36,844 nucleotides of DNA, taken from IMG/VR virus record IMGVR_UViG_3300044825_001259, positions 1-36,844 of that record, one strand, 5' to 3'. Every line of letters begins with the position of its first letter. The first letter of the stretch is position 1. Both the position numbers and the translations under genes were made by a program. Of this stretch, positions 1-7,217 are shown one piece after another. The DNA comes from a virus. The notes under the pieces are model-generated. The model was not told where the DNA came from, made no database searches, and saw only the letters and a program-made list of their open reading frames with translations.

Positions 1-162
1 TCATTCGCCAAGCGCGACCGCGATACGTCTTCCTGAAAAACGTCCCAGCTATCACTGGAAGAGGGCTCGACCGCGTTCTTGGGTCGTTGGCCGACCTGGG
101 GTTCGATGCGGAATGGTGCGTGCTATCGGCAGCCGACGTCGGAGCTCCTCACCTCCGAAAGC
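1..162. repeat. Terminal direct repeat, left copy (circular-assembly overlap)
   Basis: Bases 1-162 match bases 36683-36844 in the same orientation at every position except base 36 (A here, G at 36718). The methyltransferase reading frame runs straight from the right end into this copy (307 + 995 = 1302 nt, divisible by three). This indicates a circular or circularly permuted genome opened at an arbitrary point. It is more likely an assembly overlap than a biological terminal repeat, because the cut falls inside a gene. Unit length would be about 36,682 bp. Confidence 0.9.
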
Positions 163-995
163 GCTGGTGGTGTCTTGCTAGGGACACCTCTCGCAACGAC
201 GCGGACGCGCTCGCCGGCATTTCGCAAAGGCAGGACCCCGAACCTGCAGGAAATGGCGGAATCTTGGCCGACTCCCAGAGCGCGCGATGCGCAACCGGAG
301 GGCATAGAAGCAGGTCTGCGGCGGATGGATCAATACTCGACTTGCAGCCTGAATACGAAGGTCCAGCTATGGCCGACTCCTGCCAAGAGCGAGCCCGGCT
401 GGAAGAATCTGCACGTCGTCGACAAAGCGGGGCTAGTGCCTCAGCATCCGAACCAGCGTTTCTACGACGCGAAGACGGGCCGATGCGTGCAGAAAGGGCT
501 GGAGCAAATAGTCCTGCTATTTCCGACTCCGAGAGCCTCCAAAACTGGGGACGAGGACGAGGCAGCATGGATGGCGCGGAAAGCAGCGGGAAAGGTCTCG
601 ACGCCTCCGCTGTCACTGGCTGTGCGGATGTTGCCGACGCCGACGACGCAGGACGCGAACAACAACGGCAGCCCGACATGCAATGCGCACCCGGGCACGA
701 CCCTGACGGACTACGTCCGCGAGGACGGTGGGACGGGGCGCCAGGATGCGCAGCCGGATCCGCCGAAACTCAACCCCGAGTGGGTCGAGCTGCTGATGGG
801 CTGGCCTCGTGGCTGGACGCAGGTCGACGGCTACACGGCACCGCGTGGCAGGAGGGCTGGGAGGACGACTGCCCGCGCGTCGTCACCGGAAAACCCGCCA
901 ACCGCACAAACCGACTGAAAGCGCTCGGCAACGGGCAGGTCCCGCAGACGGCCGCTGCCGCGTTTCGCATTTTGTGGGAGCGACTGCACCGATGA
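1..995 (+). CDS. Cytosine-C5 DNA methyltransferase, C-terminal part (continues from 36376)
   Basis: This is the 3' part of a C5-cytosine methyltransferase whose start is at 36376; joined across the junction it encodes 433 aa. Visible here are the motif VI neighbourhood (reads YVFLKNVP in this copy, YVFLENVP in the right copy), the stretch VGAPHLRKRWW (motif VIII type, xRxR), a long variable middle, and motif X-like LKALGNGQVPQ near residue 411, followed by an Ala-rich helix. The variable middle (about 220-700) holds the target-recognition region and repeats short ADS/ADA/SDS units. The enzyme would transfer a methyl group from S-adenosylmethionine to C5 of cytosine, probably protecting phage DNA from host restriction. 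The stop overlaps the RusA start (ATGA at 992-995). The K at the ENV glutamate position is probably an error of this end of the contig. The family call is firm; the recognition sequence is unknown. Confidence 0.9.
   Translation, partial: IRQARPRYVFLKNVPAITGRGLDRVLGSLADLGFDAEWCVLSAADVGAPHLRKRWWCLARDTSRNDADALAGISQRQDPEPAGNGGILADSQSARCATGGHRSRSAADGSILDLQPEYEGPAMADSCQERARLEESARRRQSGASASASEPAFLRREDGPMRAERAGANSPAISDSESLQNWGRGRGSMDGAESSGKGLDASAVTGCADVADADDAGREQQRQPDMQCAPGHDPDGLRPRGRWDGAPGCAAGSAETQPRVGRAADGLASWLDAGRRLHGTAWQEGWEDDCPRVVTGKPANRTNRLKALGNGQVPQTAAAAFRILWERLHR
37..918 (+). CDS. Overlapping +1-frame ORF, C-terminal part (PTP-repeat protein inside the methyltransferase gene)
   Basis: In the +1 frame of the methyltransferase an ORF runs from ATG 36506 across the junction to a stop at 916-918 (364 aa using the right-end bases). 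It carries four spaced units: WPTPRARD (265-288), LWPTPAKSE (367-393), LFPTPRASK (517-543) and MLPTPTTQDANNN (628-666). It ends with LNPEWVELLMGWPRGWT (769-819). Phage-encoded proteins with repeated W/L-PTP-x-A-x-D units and a terminal LNPxWVExLMGxPxGWT block are familiar to me from phage annotations, often labelled hypothetical or cytosine methyltransferase. In this left copy TGA at 34-36 interrupts the frame; the right copy has TGG. Either this is a truly overprinted gene or a byproduct of the conserved methyltransferase frame. No function is assigned. Confidence 0.5.
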   Translation, partial: KTSQLSLEEGSTAFLGRWPTWGSMRNGACYRQPTSELLTSESAGGVLLGTPLATTRTRSPAFRKGRTPNLQEMAESWPTPRARDAQPEGIEAGLRRMDQYSTCSLNTKVQLWPTPAKSEPGWKNLHVVDKAGLVPQHPNQRFYDAKTGRCVQKGLEQIVLLFPTPRASKTGDEDEAAWMARKAAGKVSTPPLSLAVRMLPTPTTQDANNNGSPTCNAHPGTTLTDYVREDGGTGRQDAQPDPPKLNPEWVELLMGWPRGWTQVDGYTAPRGRRAGRTTARASSPENPPTAQTD

Positions 996-1441
996 TCGAC
1001 GTCGCGTTCTTCGCCGTCGGCTTGCCCAAAGGGCAACCGCGCCCGCGCGCGTTCGTGCGCGGCCGGCGCGCCTCGGTCTACGACCCCGGCACGGCAAGAG
1101 AGTGGAAGATGCAGGTCGCGCTCGCTGCGCGCCCGAAGCAACCGGAGCACCCGATCGTCGGCCCGTGCGCCGTGGCGATGATCTTCTATTTGCCGCGCCC
1201 GCAGCGCCTCGAGACCAAGAGCGCCGACCCCGGCCGCGTCCCGCATGTCGCACGGCCCGACCTGGACAACTTGGCGAAGGCCGTGCTCGACGCGCTGACC
1301 GATGACGACTGGTTTCTCGACGACTCGCAGGTCGTCCAGCTCGACGCGCAGAAGTGGTATGCGGCACGCGGCGCCGCGGCCGGCGTCGCCGTTCGCATCG
1401 TCGAGCTCCATCCTGACGGCACCCAACCAAGCAGCAACTGA
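992..1441 (+). CDS. rusA: RusA-family Holliday junction resolvase
   Basis: A 149-aa protein with RusA features: an N-terminal strand followed by GQPRPRAF, then RPDLDNLAKAVLDAL with Asp90, Asp92 and Lys96, and an acidic D110-D111 pair followed by QV. In known RusA enzymes these aspartates bind the metal and the lysine assists cleavage of four-way junctions as a dimer. Length is near the usual 120-150 aa. The ATG overlaps the methyltransferase stop by four bases (ATGA), which argues for translational coupling and for this start over the in-frame extension upstream. With ERF (35019) and the O-like protein it forms the phage recombination/replication set, and it probably resolves branched DNA before packaging. 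Confidence 0.88.
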   Translation: MIDVAFFAVGLPKGQPRPRAFVRGRRASVYDPGTAREWKMQVALAARPKQPEHPIVGPCAVAMIFYLPRPQRLETKSADPGRVPHVARPDLDNLAKAVLDALTDDDWFLDDSQVVQLDAQKWYAARGAAAGVAVRIVELHPDGTQPSSN

Positions 1442-1443
1442 CC

Positions 1444-3387
1444 ATGCCCGAACCGATCATCGTCGAGAACCTTGCCACCCTGCCGCAGAGCGGCTGGATC
1501 TTCGTCGGCATGCCGCAGGCCGATCTGCCGCAGCACGCCGCCGGCTGGATGCTCGACGGCGTCCAGCGCCTGCCGTGGATTCGCGAGACGCACGGCGTCC
1601 GCATCTGGGCATCGCTGCCGGCCGCGCAGCCGAACGTCCCGACGCGCCGCAAGCTGGAATGGGGCGAGCAGACGAAGCCGGAGCCGTTCGCCTTCCATCC
1701 CGCGATCACGCGCGACGTCTTGGGCATCCTGCCGCGCTACGAGCTCGGCGGCGTCGCCGGCGTCGAACCGCAGGCCGCGCTTGAGCTGCTCTACGCGAGC
1801 GAAGCCGCGCAGATCTGGCGACACCGCACGATCTGGCCGGCGCGCCGCGTCACCGTCGAGGCCTTCTACATCGTCACCTCGCAGCACCCGACGATCGAGT
1901 TCGCCGTGCATGCGATCTACGGCACGACCGCGAACGACGGGCAGCCGCAGGTCGTCTCCGATCTGGGCGAGCTCCGCATGCTTTCGCGCGCGCAGATCCA
2001 CGTCGACTTCGCGCGCCGCAACGGACACGCCGCCGCGACCTGGTCGCAGACGACCTGCGCGCAGCAGATCGTCGCGCCCGGCGTCATCTGGCACCGCGCT
2101 TCACGCTTCGAGCTCCGCGGCGCTCTCTGCTCCACCTACGACCCCGCGCGCCTGGAAGGCCGTCCGATGCAGGGCATCTACACCGGATGGGCGAACGACT
2201 GGCTCGCGCTCGGCAAGATCCCGCAGCGCACGGCCGACCTCGACCAGATCCGCCGGCAGCAGCTCGCCGCCTACTTGTCGCCGGCGCCCGGCCGATACGC
2301 CGACACGCGACCGCGCGCACAACCGCGCAGCAGCGGCACGACCGGCGACCAGCCCGACTTCGGCGCCTCGAGCGACCTCGGCGTCGTCACGCTCGACCCG
2401 TGGGAGCTGCACGACGCTCTCTGGCAATGCCAGAGCTTCGCGCAGCGCCCGACCGGCAACCGCGAGCCCGATGGCTCACCGATGCGAGGCGACCGACACC
2501 CGCTCGCGCGCACTATGCAGCAGCGGCCCGACCTCGGCCTCGGCCGCGAAGACCGGCTCGGATGGCCGCCGCCGAATCAGATTCTCTGGATCCCCTCGCC
2601 GGCAACCTGCGAGTGGACGACGTCCGACGACCAGCACCGTAGCGACCTGCTTTTGCACGCCGCCTACGCACTGACGCGAGACCCCGCGCTCGGCGCCATC
2701 ATCCGCGACCACGTCGAGGTCGACCAGACCGACTATTACGTCCGAGAGCGCATCGTCCCGTCGCCGCGCGCCGTCGGGCGCCTGGCGCTCTCGCGCGCTT
2801 GCCAGGTCTGGCTCGGCTTCGCCGCCGCTCTGCCGACCCTGCAGGCCGGCATCGACGACGCGATCGACAAGACCCCGCTACGCACGCTGCCGGCAGATCG
2901 CACCGTGCGCACCGTCGGCGGCCGCGAGCAAGCGAAATACGGCTGGACCAACTCGCAGACCGGGCAGGCCGTCATCGGCTGGCAACCGTGGCAGGAGGCT
3001 ATCGCCGCGATCGGCATGATGGCCGCAGCACGCGCGACCGCGAGGCCGGCGACGCAGGCCTTCTCGACACGCGCCGAGAACTACGCCTACCTCGTCGCGA
3101 GGACGGTCGTCCAGCAAGGCTGGCGCCTCGAGGCCGGCCGATGGTGGCACGCCTACGCCGTCGGCTGGAACGAGGGCACCGCTTGGACCGCGCGCACGGA
3201 CTGGCCGGCGACGCTCAACTCATACGGCGAAGGCAACACCGATGCCGTCTACGTCTCCGGCGCCTGCACGCCGTGGACTCTCGCCGCATCGCAGCTCCGT
3301 CGCGCATTCGACGAGCTCGCCGTCGAGCAGCTCGCCGCCGCCGGCGCGCCGCGCTCAATCTCCGAGGCGCGCTGGCGCGCCGTCTAG
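1444..3387 (+). CDS. Large uncharacterised protein (647 aa)
   Basis: I do not recognise this protein. It starts two bases after the rusA stop. The first half (residues 1-275) is mixed and aromatic-rich; a low-complexity Arg/Pro/Ser stretch lies near residues 285-305; the second half (about 400-640) is helical and rich in Trp, with segments such as DYYVRERIVPSP, ACQVWLGFAA, WQPWQEAIAA and GRWWHAYAVGWNEGTAW. The repeated aromatic helices resemble an alpha/alpha-toroid in style, but no catalytic motif is clear, so an enzyme call would be a guess. No signal peptide is seen. It lies with two small beta-type paralogues just upstream of the terminase genes, which hints at a structural or virion-associated role. 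Codon use matches its neighbours. Confidence 0.75.
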   Translation: MPEPIIVENLATLPQSGWIFVGMPQADLPQHAAGWMLDGVQRLPWIRETHGVRIWASLPAAQPNVPTRRKLEWGEQTKPEPFAFHPAITRDVLGILPRYELGGVAGVEPQAALELLYASEAAQIWRHRTIWPARRVTVEAFYIVTSQHPTIEFAVHAIYGTTANDGQPQVVSDLGELRMLSRAQIHVDFARRNGHAAATWSQTTCAQQIVAPGVIWHRASRFELRGALCSTYDPARLEGRPMQGIYTGWANDWLALGKIPQRTADLDQIRRQQLAAYLSPAPGRYADTRPRAQPRSSGTTGDQPDFGASSDLGVVTLDPWELHDALWQCQSFAQRPTGNREPDGSPMRGDRHPLARTMQQRPDLGLGREDRLGWPPPNQILWIPSPATCEWTTSDDQHRSDLLLHAAYALTRDPALGAIIRDHVEVDQTDYYVRERIVPSPRAVGRLALSRACQVWLGFAAALPTLQAGIDDAIDKTPLRTLPADRTVRTVGGREQAKYGWTNSQTGQAVIGWQPWQEAIAAIGMMAAARATARPATQAFSTRAENYAYLVARTVVQQGWRLEAGRWWHAYAVGWNEGTAWTARTDWPATLNSYGEGNTDAVYVSGACTPWTLAASQLRRAFDELAVEQLAAAGAPRSISEARWRAV

Positions 3388-3441
3388 CACACCGGGACCG
3401 GCAGCACGTCGCGGCCGGCAACCACAACCGCAGAGGACCCC

Positions 3442-3825
3442 ATGGCTATCACCGTCACGACCGCAACCCCGAACGATTTCGAGCAGACCTACACCTACGC
3501 AGCGCTCGCAACGAGCGACGCGACTGCCGCGATCCCAATCTGGGCAGGCGAGCGCGTCATGCTGCAGCTCACCGCCTACACCTACAGCGGCGCCGGCGCG
3601 ACTGGTGTCGCATGCCAGACGTCGCTCGATGGAACCAACTGGGCACAAGCATACGAAGGCGCTGGCGCTGCTCTCGCGATCGAGGCGATCGCGCCGACTG
3701 CAGCAAACGGCCGCGTCTACTCCGTGCAGCCTGCGCGCTTCCTGCGACTGGTCGTCGCTGCCGGCGTGACGTCGGCGCAGGCGATCGTCGTCGTCCGTCG
3801 CAGCGCAGAGGCGGCGCTCTCCTGA
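3442..3825 (+). CDS. Small beta-rich protein, tandem paralogue A (127 aa)
   Basis: Its shared pattern with the next gene supports coding: MAxxVTxAxPN, then YTY, DxTAAxxxW, SxDGTxWAxAYE, an ARxxR segment and a VVVRRxxEAA ending. It is Thr/Ala-rich, without Cys, signal peptide or membrane segment, and looks like a small beta domain. The stop overlaps the next ATG (TGATG at 3823-3827), so the pair is probably translated together. A virion decoration or appendage role is plausible from composition and from the large unknown gene upstream, but this is inference. The start was chosen at the ATG giving the motif shared with the paralogue. Confidence 0.8.
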   Translation: MAITVTTATPNDFEQTYTYAALATSDATAAIPIWAGERVMLQLTAYTYSGAGATGVACQTSLDGTNWAQAYEGAGAALAIEAIAPTAANGRVYSVQPARFLRLVVAAGVTSAQAIVVVRRSAEAALS

Positions 3826-4187
3826 TGGCCGTCGACGTCACGGTCGCGCGACCGAACGCGCTTGAGACCGTCTACACCTACAGCAACCTGACCGCGGCCG
3901 ACGTGACTGCGGCCGTGCAGGTCTGGCCGGCGCGGCGCCTGCTGATGCAGACGACCAGGCACGACGCCAAAGGTCCGATCACGCTGCAGGTCTCGCAGGA
4001 CGGAACGAGCTGGGCAAGCGCCTACGAGCGCACGGGCTCGACCACCCTCGCCGCCGGCGTGCAGGACGACGACCAGAACCTGCGGATCTGGGATTGCGAG
4101 CTCGCGCGATACGCCCGCGTCCTATGCGACACGACCGACGCCGAGGTCGTGCTGGTCGTGCGTCGAGCGCCCGAGGCTGCATCGTGA
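3825..4187 (+). CDS. Small beta-rich protein, tandem paralogue B (120 aa)
   Basis: This copy aligns along its whole length with the preceding gene: VTVARPNALETVYTY against VTTATPNDFEQTYTY, SQDGTSWASAYER against SLDGTNWAQAYEG, and VVRRAPEAAS against VVRRSAEAALS. The two clearly arose by duplication and have diverged. It overlaps the upstream stop by one base and ends just before the intergenic region leading to the terminase genes. Its function is unknown; a structural protein is likely from its beta-like composition. Confidence 0.8.
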   Translation: MAVDVTVARPNALETVYTYSNLTAADVTAAVQVWPARRLLMQTTRHDAKGPITLQVSQDGTSWASAYERTGSTTLAAGVQDDDQNLRIWDCELARYARVLCDTTDAEVVLVVRRAPEAAS

Positions 4188-4474
4188 CCAGGCAGCAGGC
4201 GCAGCAGGCAAGGCGAGCTCGGCCGAGCAGGGCAGGCACCCGCCACCCTGCCCGCCTGGCCGCCTGGGCAGGCACGGGCACGCGCCTCGCCGGCAGGGCA
4301 GGCCTGCCGTTCGCGCACGCGCCGGCGCGATCCTGGGGGCGCCTGGACCCCCTCCCGACCCCCCATACCCCCCCGGCCTTTGGGTCCCTGGTGGGGGGGC
4401 CACCCTATGGTGAGTCGCGGGCGAGCAAGCGCTCTCGGTATTCCGGTCCGACCGATTGTCCGTCCGCCTGACAC
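4188..4474. other. Gap before the terminase genes with C/G tracts (possible packaging or control region)
   Basis: No convincing gene. The sequence has several GGCAGG/CCTGCC units (about 4220-4310), then runs of C (4368-4374) and G (4393-4399) that could pair as a seven-base stem around an 18-base loop, followed by CACC-CTAT-GGTG. A GTG-started ORF (4184-4471, 95 aa) overlaps the upstream stop by four bases, as some real genes here do, but its product is Arg/Ala/Gly/Pro-rich with no recognisable pattern. In lambda, cos lies directly upstream of the small terminase gene, so this is the natural place for a terminase binding or cleavage site. That is inference from position. Confidence 0.35.
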
Positions 4475-5014
4475 ATGCCGCCACGCCGTGACCCTCTGAC
4501 CGTCGAGCAGCTCTCGGCCCGCGCAGGCGTCTCGCCGCGGACCTGGCGCACGCATCGAGAGCGCGGCGCGCCCGTTCCGCAAGGCAAAACCCCTCGAGAG
4601 GTCGAGCGGTGGCTGCTGGCCTATCACGCTTGGCGCCTAGACAACCTGGCGCAGCAAAAGCACGGCAACGACGACCAAGACCCCGAGGCCAACGAGGCCG
4701 ACGCCGAGGCCTGGAGCGTCGAGCGAAAGAAGTGGCTCGCGTTATTGGCAAAGACGGAGTGGCACCTCCGCACCGGCCGGCTCGTCCCGCGCGAAGAGGT
4801 CGTCGAGTTCGCGACCAAAGCCGGCTTGACCGTGCGCAACCGACTCAACGCCGCCGTCCCGAAACTGGCGCCGCTTGTCTACGCGGCCGAGAGCGAAGAG
4901 CAGGTCGAAGAGATCCTGCAGCTCGAGATCGACGAGATCCTCTCGACGTTCGCGCGCTCCCTCGAACCCCTCGACCAAGAGGTCGCCGCCGATGCCGACG
5001 AGCCTGCTGACTGA
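4475..5014 (+). CDS. Terminase small subunit (lambda Nu1-like)
   Basis: A 179-aa protein directly upstream of the large terminase. The N-terminus has a winged-helix/helix-turn-helix look (LTVEQLSARAGVSPRTWRTHRERGAPVP, residues 7-34), as in Nu1-type DNA-recognition subunits. It is followed by a charged helical middle and an acidic C-terminal tail that in this family contacts the large subunit. A role in recognising the packaging site follows from this architecture and gene order. The last 23 bases overlap the terL start. A basic phage regulator is the alternative, but the position makes it unlikely. Confidence 0.8.
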   Translation: MPPRRDPLTVEQLSARAGVSPRTWRTHRERGAPVPQGKTPREVERWLLAYHAWRLDNLAQQKHGNDDQDPEANEADAEAWSVERKKWLALLAKTEWHLRTGRLVPREEVVEFATKAGLTVRNRLNAAVPKLAPLVYAAESEEQVEEILQLEIDEILSTFARSLEPLDQEVAADADEPAD

Positions 5015-6875
5015 CTCGCACATCCTCGCCGCATTCCGGCAGCCTCGCCGGCTGACGGTCTCGCAGTGGGCCGACGAGCACCGCGTCCTCGACGAGCGCT
5101 TCGCCGCCGAGGCCGGCCGATGGCGCACCGACCGAGCGCCATACGCGCGCGAGTGGATGGACTCCGCGACCTCGAAGTGGGTCCGCCGCGTCTCGATCAT
5201 GGCGAGCACGCAGGTCGGCAAGACCGAGGCCGCGAACAACGTGCTCGGCTACTTCGTCCACCAGCAACCGGCGCCGGCGATGCTCGTCATGCCGCGCGCA
5301 GACGACGCTCGCCTCGCCGCCGAGCGGCGCATCCTGCCGATGATCCATGCGAGCCCGGGCCTGCGCGACGAGCTCACCGACCGCGCGCATGACACGAAGG
5401 CGCGCGAGATCGCGTTCCGCAGGAGCGTGCTCTATTTCCGCGCCGCGCAGAGCCCGGCCGACCTCGCGTCCGTCCCGGTCCGCGTGATCTGCGGCGACGA
5501 GATCGACAAGTGGCCGTCGTGGACCGGAAAAGAGGCGAACCCGCTCTCGCTGCTGGCCGAGCGCACGCACACCTACCCGCGCTCGCACCTGATCTTCCTG
5601 ACCTCGACGCCGACGACGCGCGACGGCCTGATCGCGCGCGAATACGAAGACGGCGACCAGCGCTCGTTCCTGGTGCCGTGCCCGCATTGCCAGACGCACC
5701 AGGCGCTGCGATGGCGCAACCTGCATTGGGATCGCGAGCGCATCACGACCGCGCGCGACATGCGCGTCGAGCGCAAAGCCTGGTTCGCCTGCGAGCGCTG
5801 CGGTGGGCAGATCGACGACGAGCACAAGCCGGCGATGATGCGCGCCGGCGTCTGGGTCCCGCGGCATTACACGCTCGAGCAGTGGCTTGCCGGCGCGCGC
5901 GAGGCCGACCGCGTCGAGCATCGCAGCTACCACATTTGGGCAGCCTATTCGCCGTGGCTTCCTTGGTGGCGCGTCGCTGCCGAGTTCCTGTCGTCGAAAG
6001 ACGAGCCGTCGAGGCTGATGAACTTCACCAACTCGTGGCTCGCCGAGGTCTGGGAGGAGCGGCTCGACGACGTCGGCGACGAAGCCGTCGCGGCCTGCCT
6101 CGAGCAACGCCGGCAGCTCGAGGTCCCGCCCGAGGTTCAGCTCGTCACCGGCTCCGTCGACGTGCAAAAGGACCGGCTCGAATGGTCCGTGCATGGATGG
6201 GGACTCAACGAGGAGACCTGGCTGCTCGCCGCCGGCAAGGTCACGACCTGGGAGGAGCTCGCCGAGGCCGTCGTGCTCTCGACGTGGGGAGACAAAAAGC
6301 TGCGGCCGCGCGCCGTGCTGATCGACTCGCGCTACCGCCGCGACGAGGTCATCGACTTTGCCCGCCAGTTCGCGCCGGTCGTCCGCATGATCGCCGGCGT
6401 CGAGCGCGACTCGCCGATCCCGTTCGGCACGCAGCGCCTCGACCGGCATCCGCGGACGGGCGCCGTCATGCCGGGCATGCAGGTCTGGACGATCAATGTC
6501 GGTATGTTCAAGGACCTCGCGCACGCGCGTCTCGCGCGAGCTCTCGAGAAGGACGCCGGACACACTGGCCGGATCCATCTGCCGATCGACCTGCCGGAGG
6601 ACTACGTCAAGCAGCTCTCAAGCGAGCACAAGGTCCGGCAACGCTCGGGCTCGCGCATGCGCACGCGCTGGACGCTGCGGCCCGGGCAGCAACGCAACGA
6701 GGCCTGGGATCTTCTCGTCTACCAGATCGCCGCCGCGCGCATGATTCGCGCCGACCTGCTCCGCGACGACGCGCAGCTCGTCGGTCTGCCGGCGCCGCCG
6801 ACGCCGAGCTCGCCGCCGCGGCGCGATCCGCGTCGAGAACCTAGGACGCGCTTTCCGCTGCTCGGAGGCCGATGA
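4992..6875 (+). CDS. terL: Terminase large subunit (lambda gpA-type)
   Basis: A 627-aa packaging motor of the gpA family. The ATPase domain shows Walker A-type ASTQVGKTE (Lys77) and Walker B-type VRVICGDEIDKWP. A Cys pair-rich insert reads CPHC and CERC, as in other gpA-type terminases. The C-terminal nuclease domain begins at GSVDVQKDRLEW with a likely metal-binding Asp. It would cut concatemeric DNA and translocate it into the prohead. The start at ATG 4992 lies inside the end of the small-subunit gene and gives the usual N-terminus; an in-frame extension further upstream would read through that gene. Length fits the family. Confidence 0.93.
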   Translation: MPTSLLTDSHILAAFRQPRRLTVSQWADEHRVLDERFAAEAGRWRTDRAPYAREWMDSATSKWVRRVSIMASTQVGKTEAANNVLGYFVHQQPAPAMLVMPRADDARLAAERRILPMIHASPGLRDELTDRAHDTKAREIAFRRSVLYFRAAQSPADLASVPVRVICGDEIDKWPSWTGKEANPLSLLAERTHTYPRSHLIFLTSTPTTRDGLIAREYEDGDQRSFLVPCPHCQTHQALRWRNLHWDRERITTARDMRVERKAWFACERCGGQIDDEHKPAMMRAGVWVPRHYTLEQWLAGAREADRVEHRSYHIWAAYSPWLPWWRVAAEFLSSKDEPSRLMNFTNSWLAEVWEERLDDVGDEAVAACLEQRRQLEVPPEVQLVTGSVDVQKDRLEWSVHGWGLNEETWLLAAGKVTTWEELAEAVVLSTWGDKKLRPRAVLIDSRYRRDEVIDFARQFAPVVRMIAGVERDSPIPFGTQRLDRHPRTGAVMPGMQVWTINVGMFKDLAHARLARALEKDAGHTGRIHLPIDLPEDYVKQLSSEHKVRQRSGSRMRTRWTLRPGQQRNEAWDLLVYQIAAARMIRADLLRDDAQLVGLPAPPTPSSPPRRDPRREPRTRFPLLGGR

Positions 6876-7105
6876 CGAATCCGCCGGCAGACGAGACCGA
6901 CGACACGCTGCCGGTCGTCCCGTTCGTCGCCTTCCGGTGTCCGCGCTGCAACGCGCACAAGCCGAGGACGCACGCCGTGCGAGGCCGATACCGGCAGCAC
7001 CGATGCCAGGCCTGCGGACTCGCCTACCGCTCGCTCGAGCTCACGCACGACGAGGCGCGCCGATGGTTCTCGACTCCGCAGAGCGGATCGAAGGCTATTC
7101 CCTGA
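6872..7105 (+). CDS. Small zinc-ribbon protein (77 aa)
   Basis: A 77-aa protein with FRCPRCNAHKPR and HRCQACGLAYRS, i.e. CxxC-x(n)-CxxC, the pattern of a zinc ribbon. It overlaps the terL stop by four bases (ATGA) and is presumably coupled to it. Small zinc-ribbon proteins occur near phage terminases and as regulators (for example Mu Com or Ogr/Delta types), but nothing here distinguishes between a regulatory and a packaging role. Confidence 0.75.
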   Translation: MTNPPADETDDTLPVVPFVAFRCPRCNAHKPRTHAVRGRYRQHRCQACGLAYRSLELTHDEARRWFSTPQSGSKAIP

Positions 7106-7163
7106 CTGGCGCCGTCGGTATCGTCCTCGACGTGCGTGCATGTTTCCGTCATGAGCTAGAGGG

Positions 7164-7189
7164 GGCCGAGGCCGGCAGCGGCCTCGGCT
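7164..7189 (+). terminator. Strong hairpin, possible terminator between zinc-ribbon and esterase genes
   Basis: CCGAGGCC (7166-7173) pairs perfectly with GGCCTCGG (7180-7187) around a six-base loop, extended by G-C and G-T pairs to 7164/7189. The sequence after it (CTATTTCTCC) is only weakly T-rich. It could attenuate transcription or simply structure the 5' leader of the next gene, whose GGAGG lies at 7204-7208. Confidence 0.4.
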
Positions 7190-7217
7190 ATTTCTCCGTC
7201 TCTGGAGGCCTTGCCTA

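Noticed and set aside
34-36. TGA at 34-36 as a genuine end of the +1 ORF
   Set aside because: The right-end copy has TGG at the same place, and the left-end base also spoils a catalytic Glu in the main frame, so an end error is more likely.
4184-4471. GTG-started 95-aa ORF with GTGA overlap upstream of the small terminase gene
   Set aside because: The overlap pattern is used by real genes here, but the product is only Arg/Ala/Gly/Pro sequence and the DNA is dominated by C and G tracts, more like a control or packaging site.
4845-6578. Long minus-strand ORF of 577 codons opposite the large terminase
   Set aside because: It lies wholly opposite a well-recognised gene and has Arg/Ala/Asp-rich sequence without domains. 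GC-rich codons leave antisense frames open.
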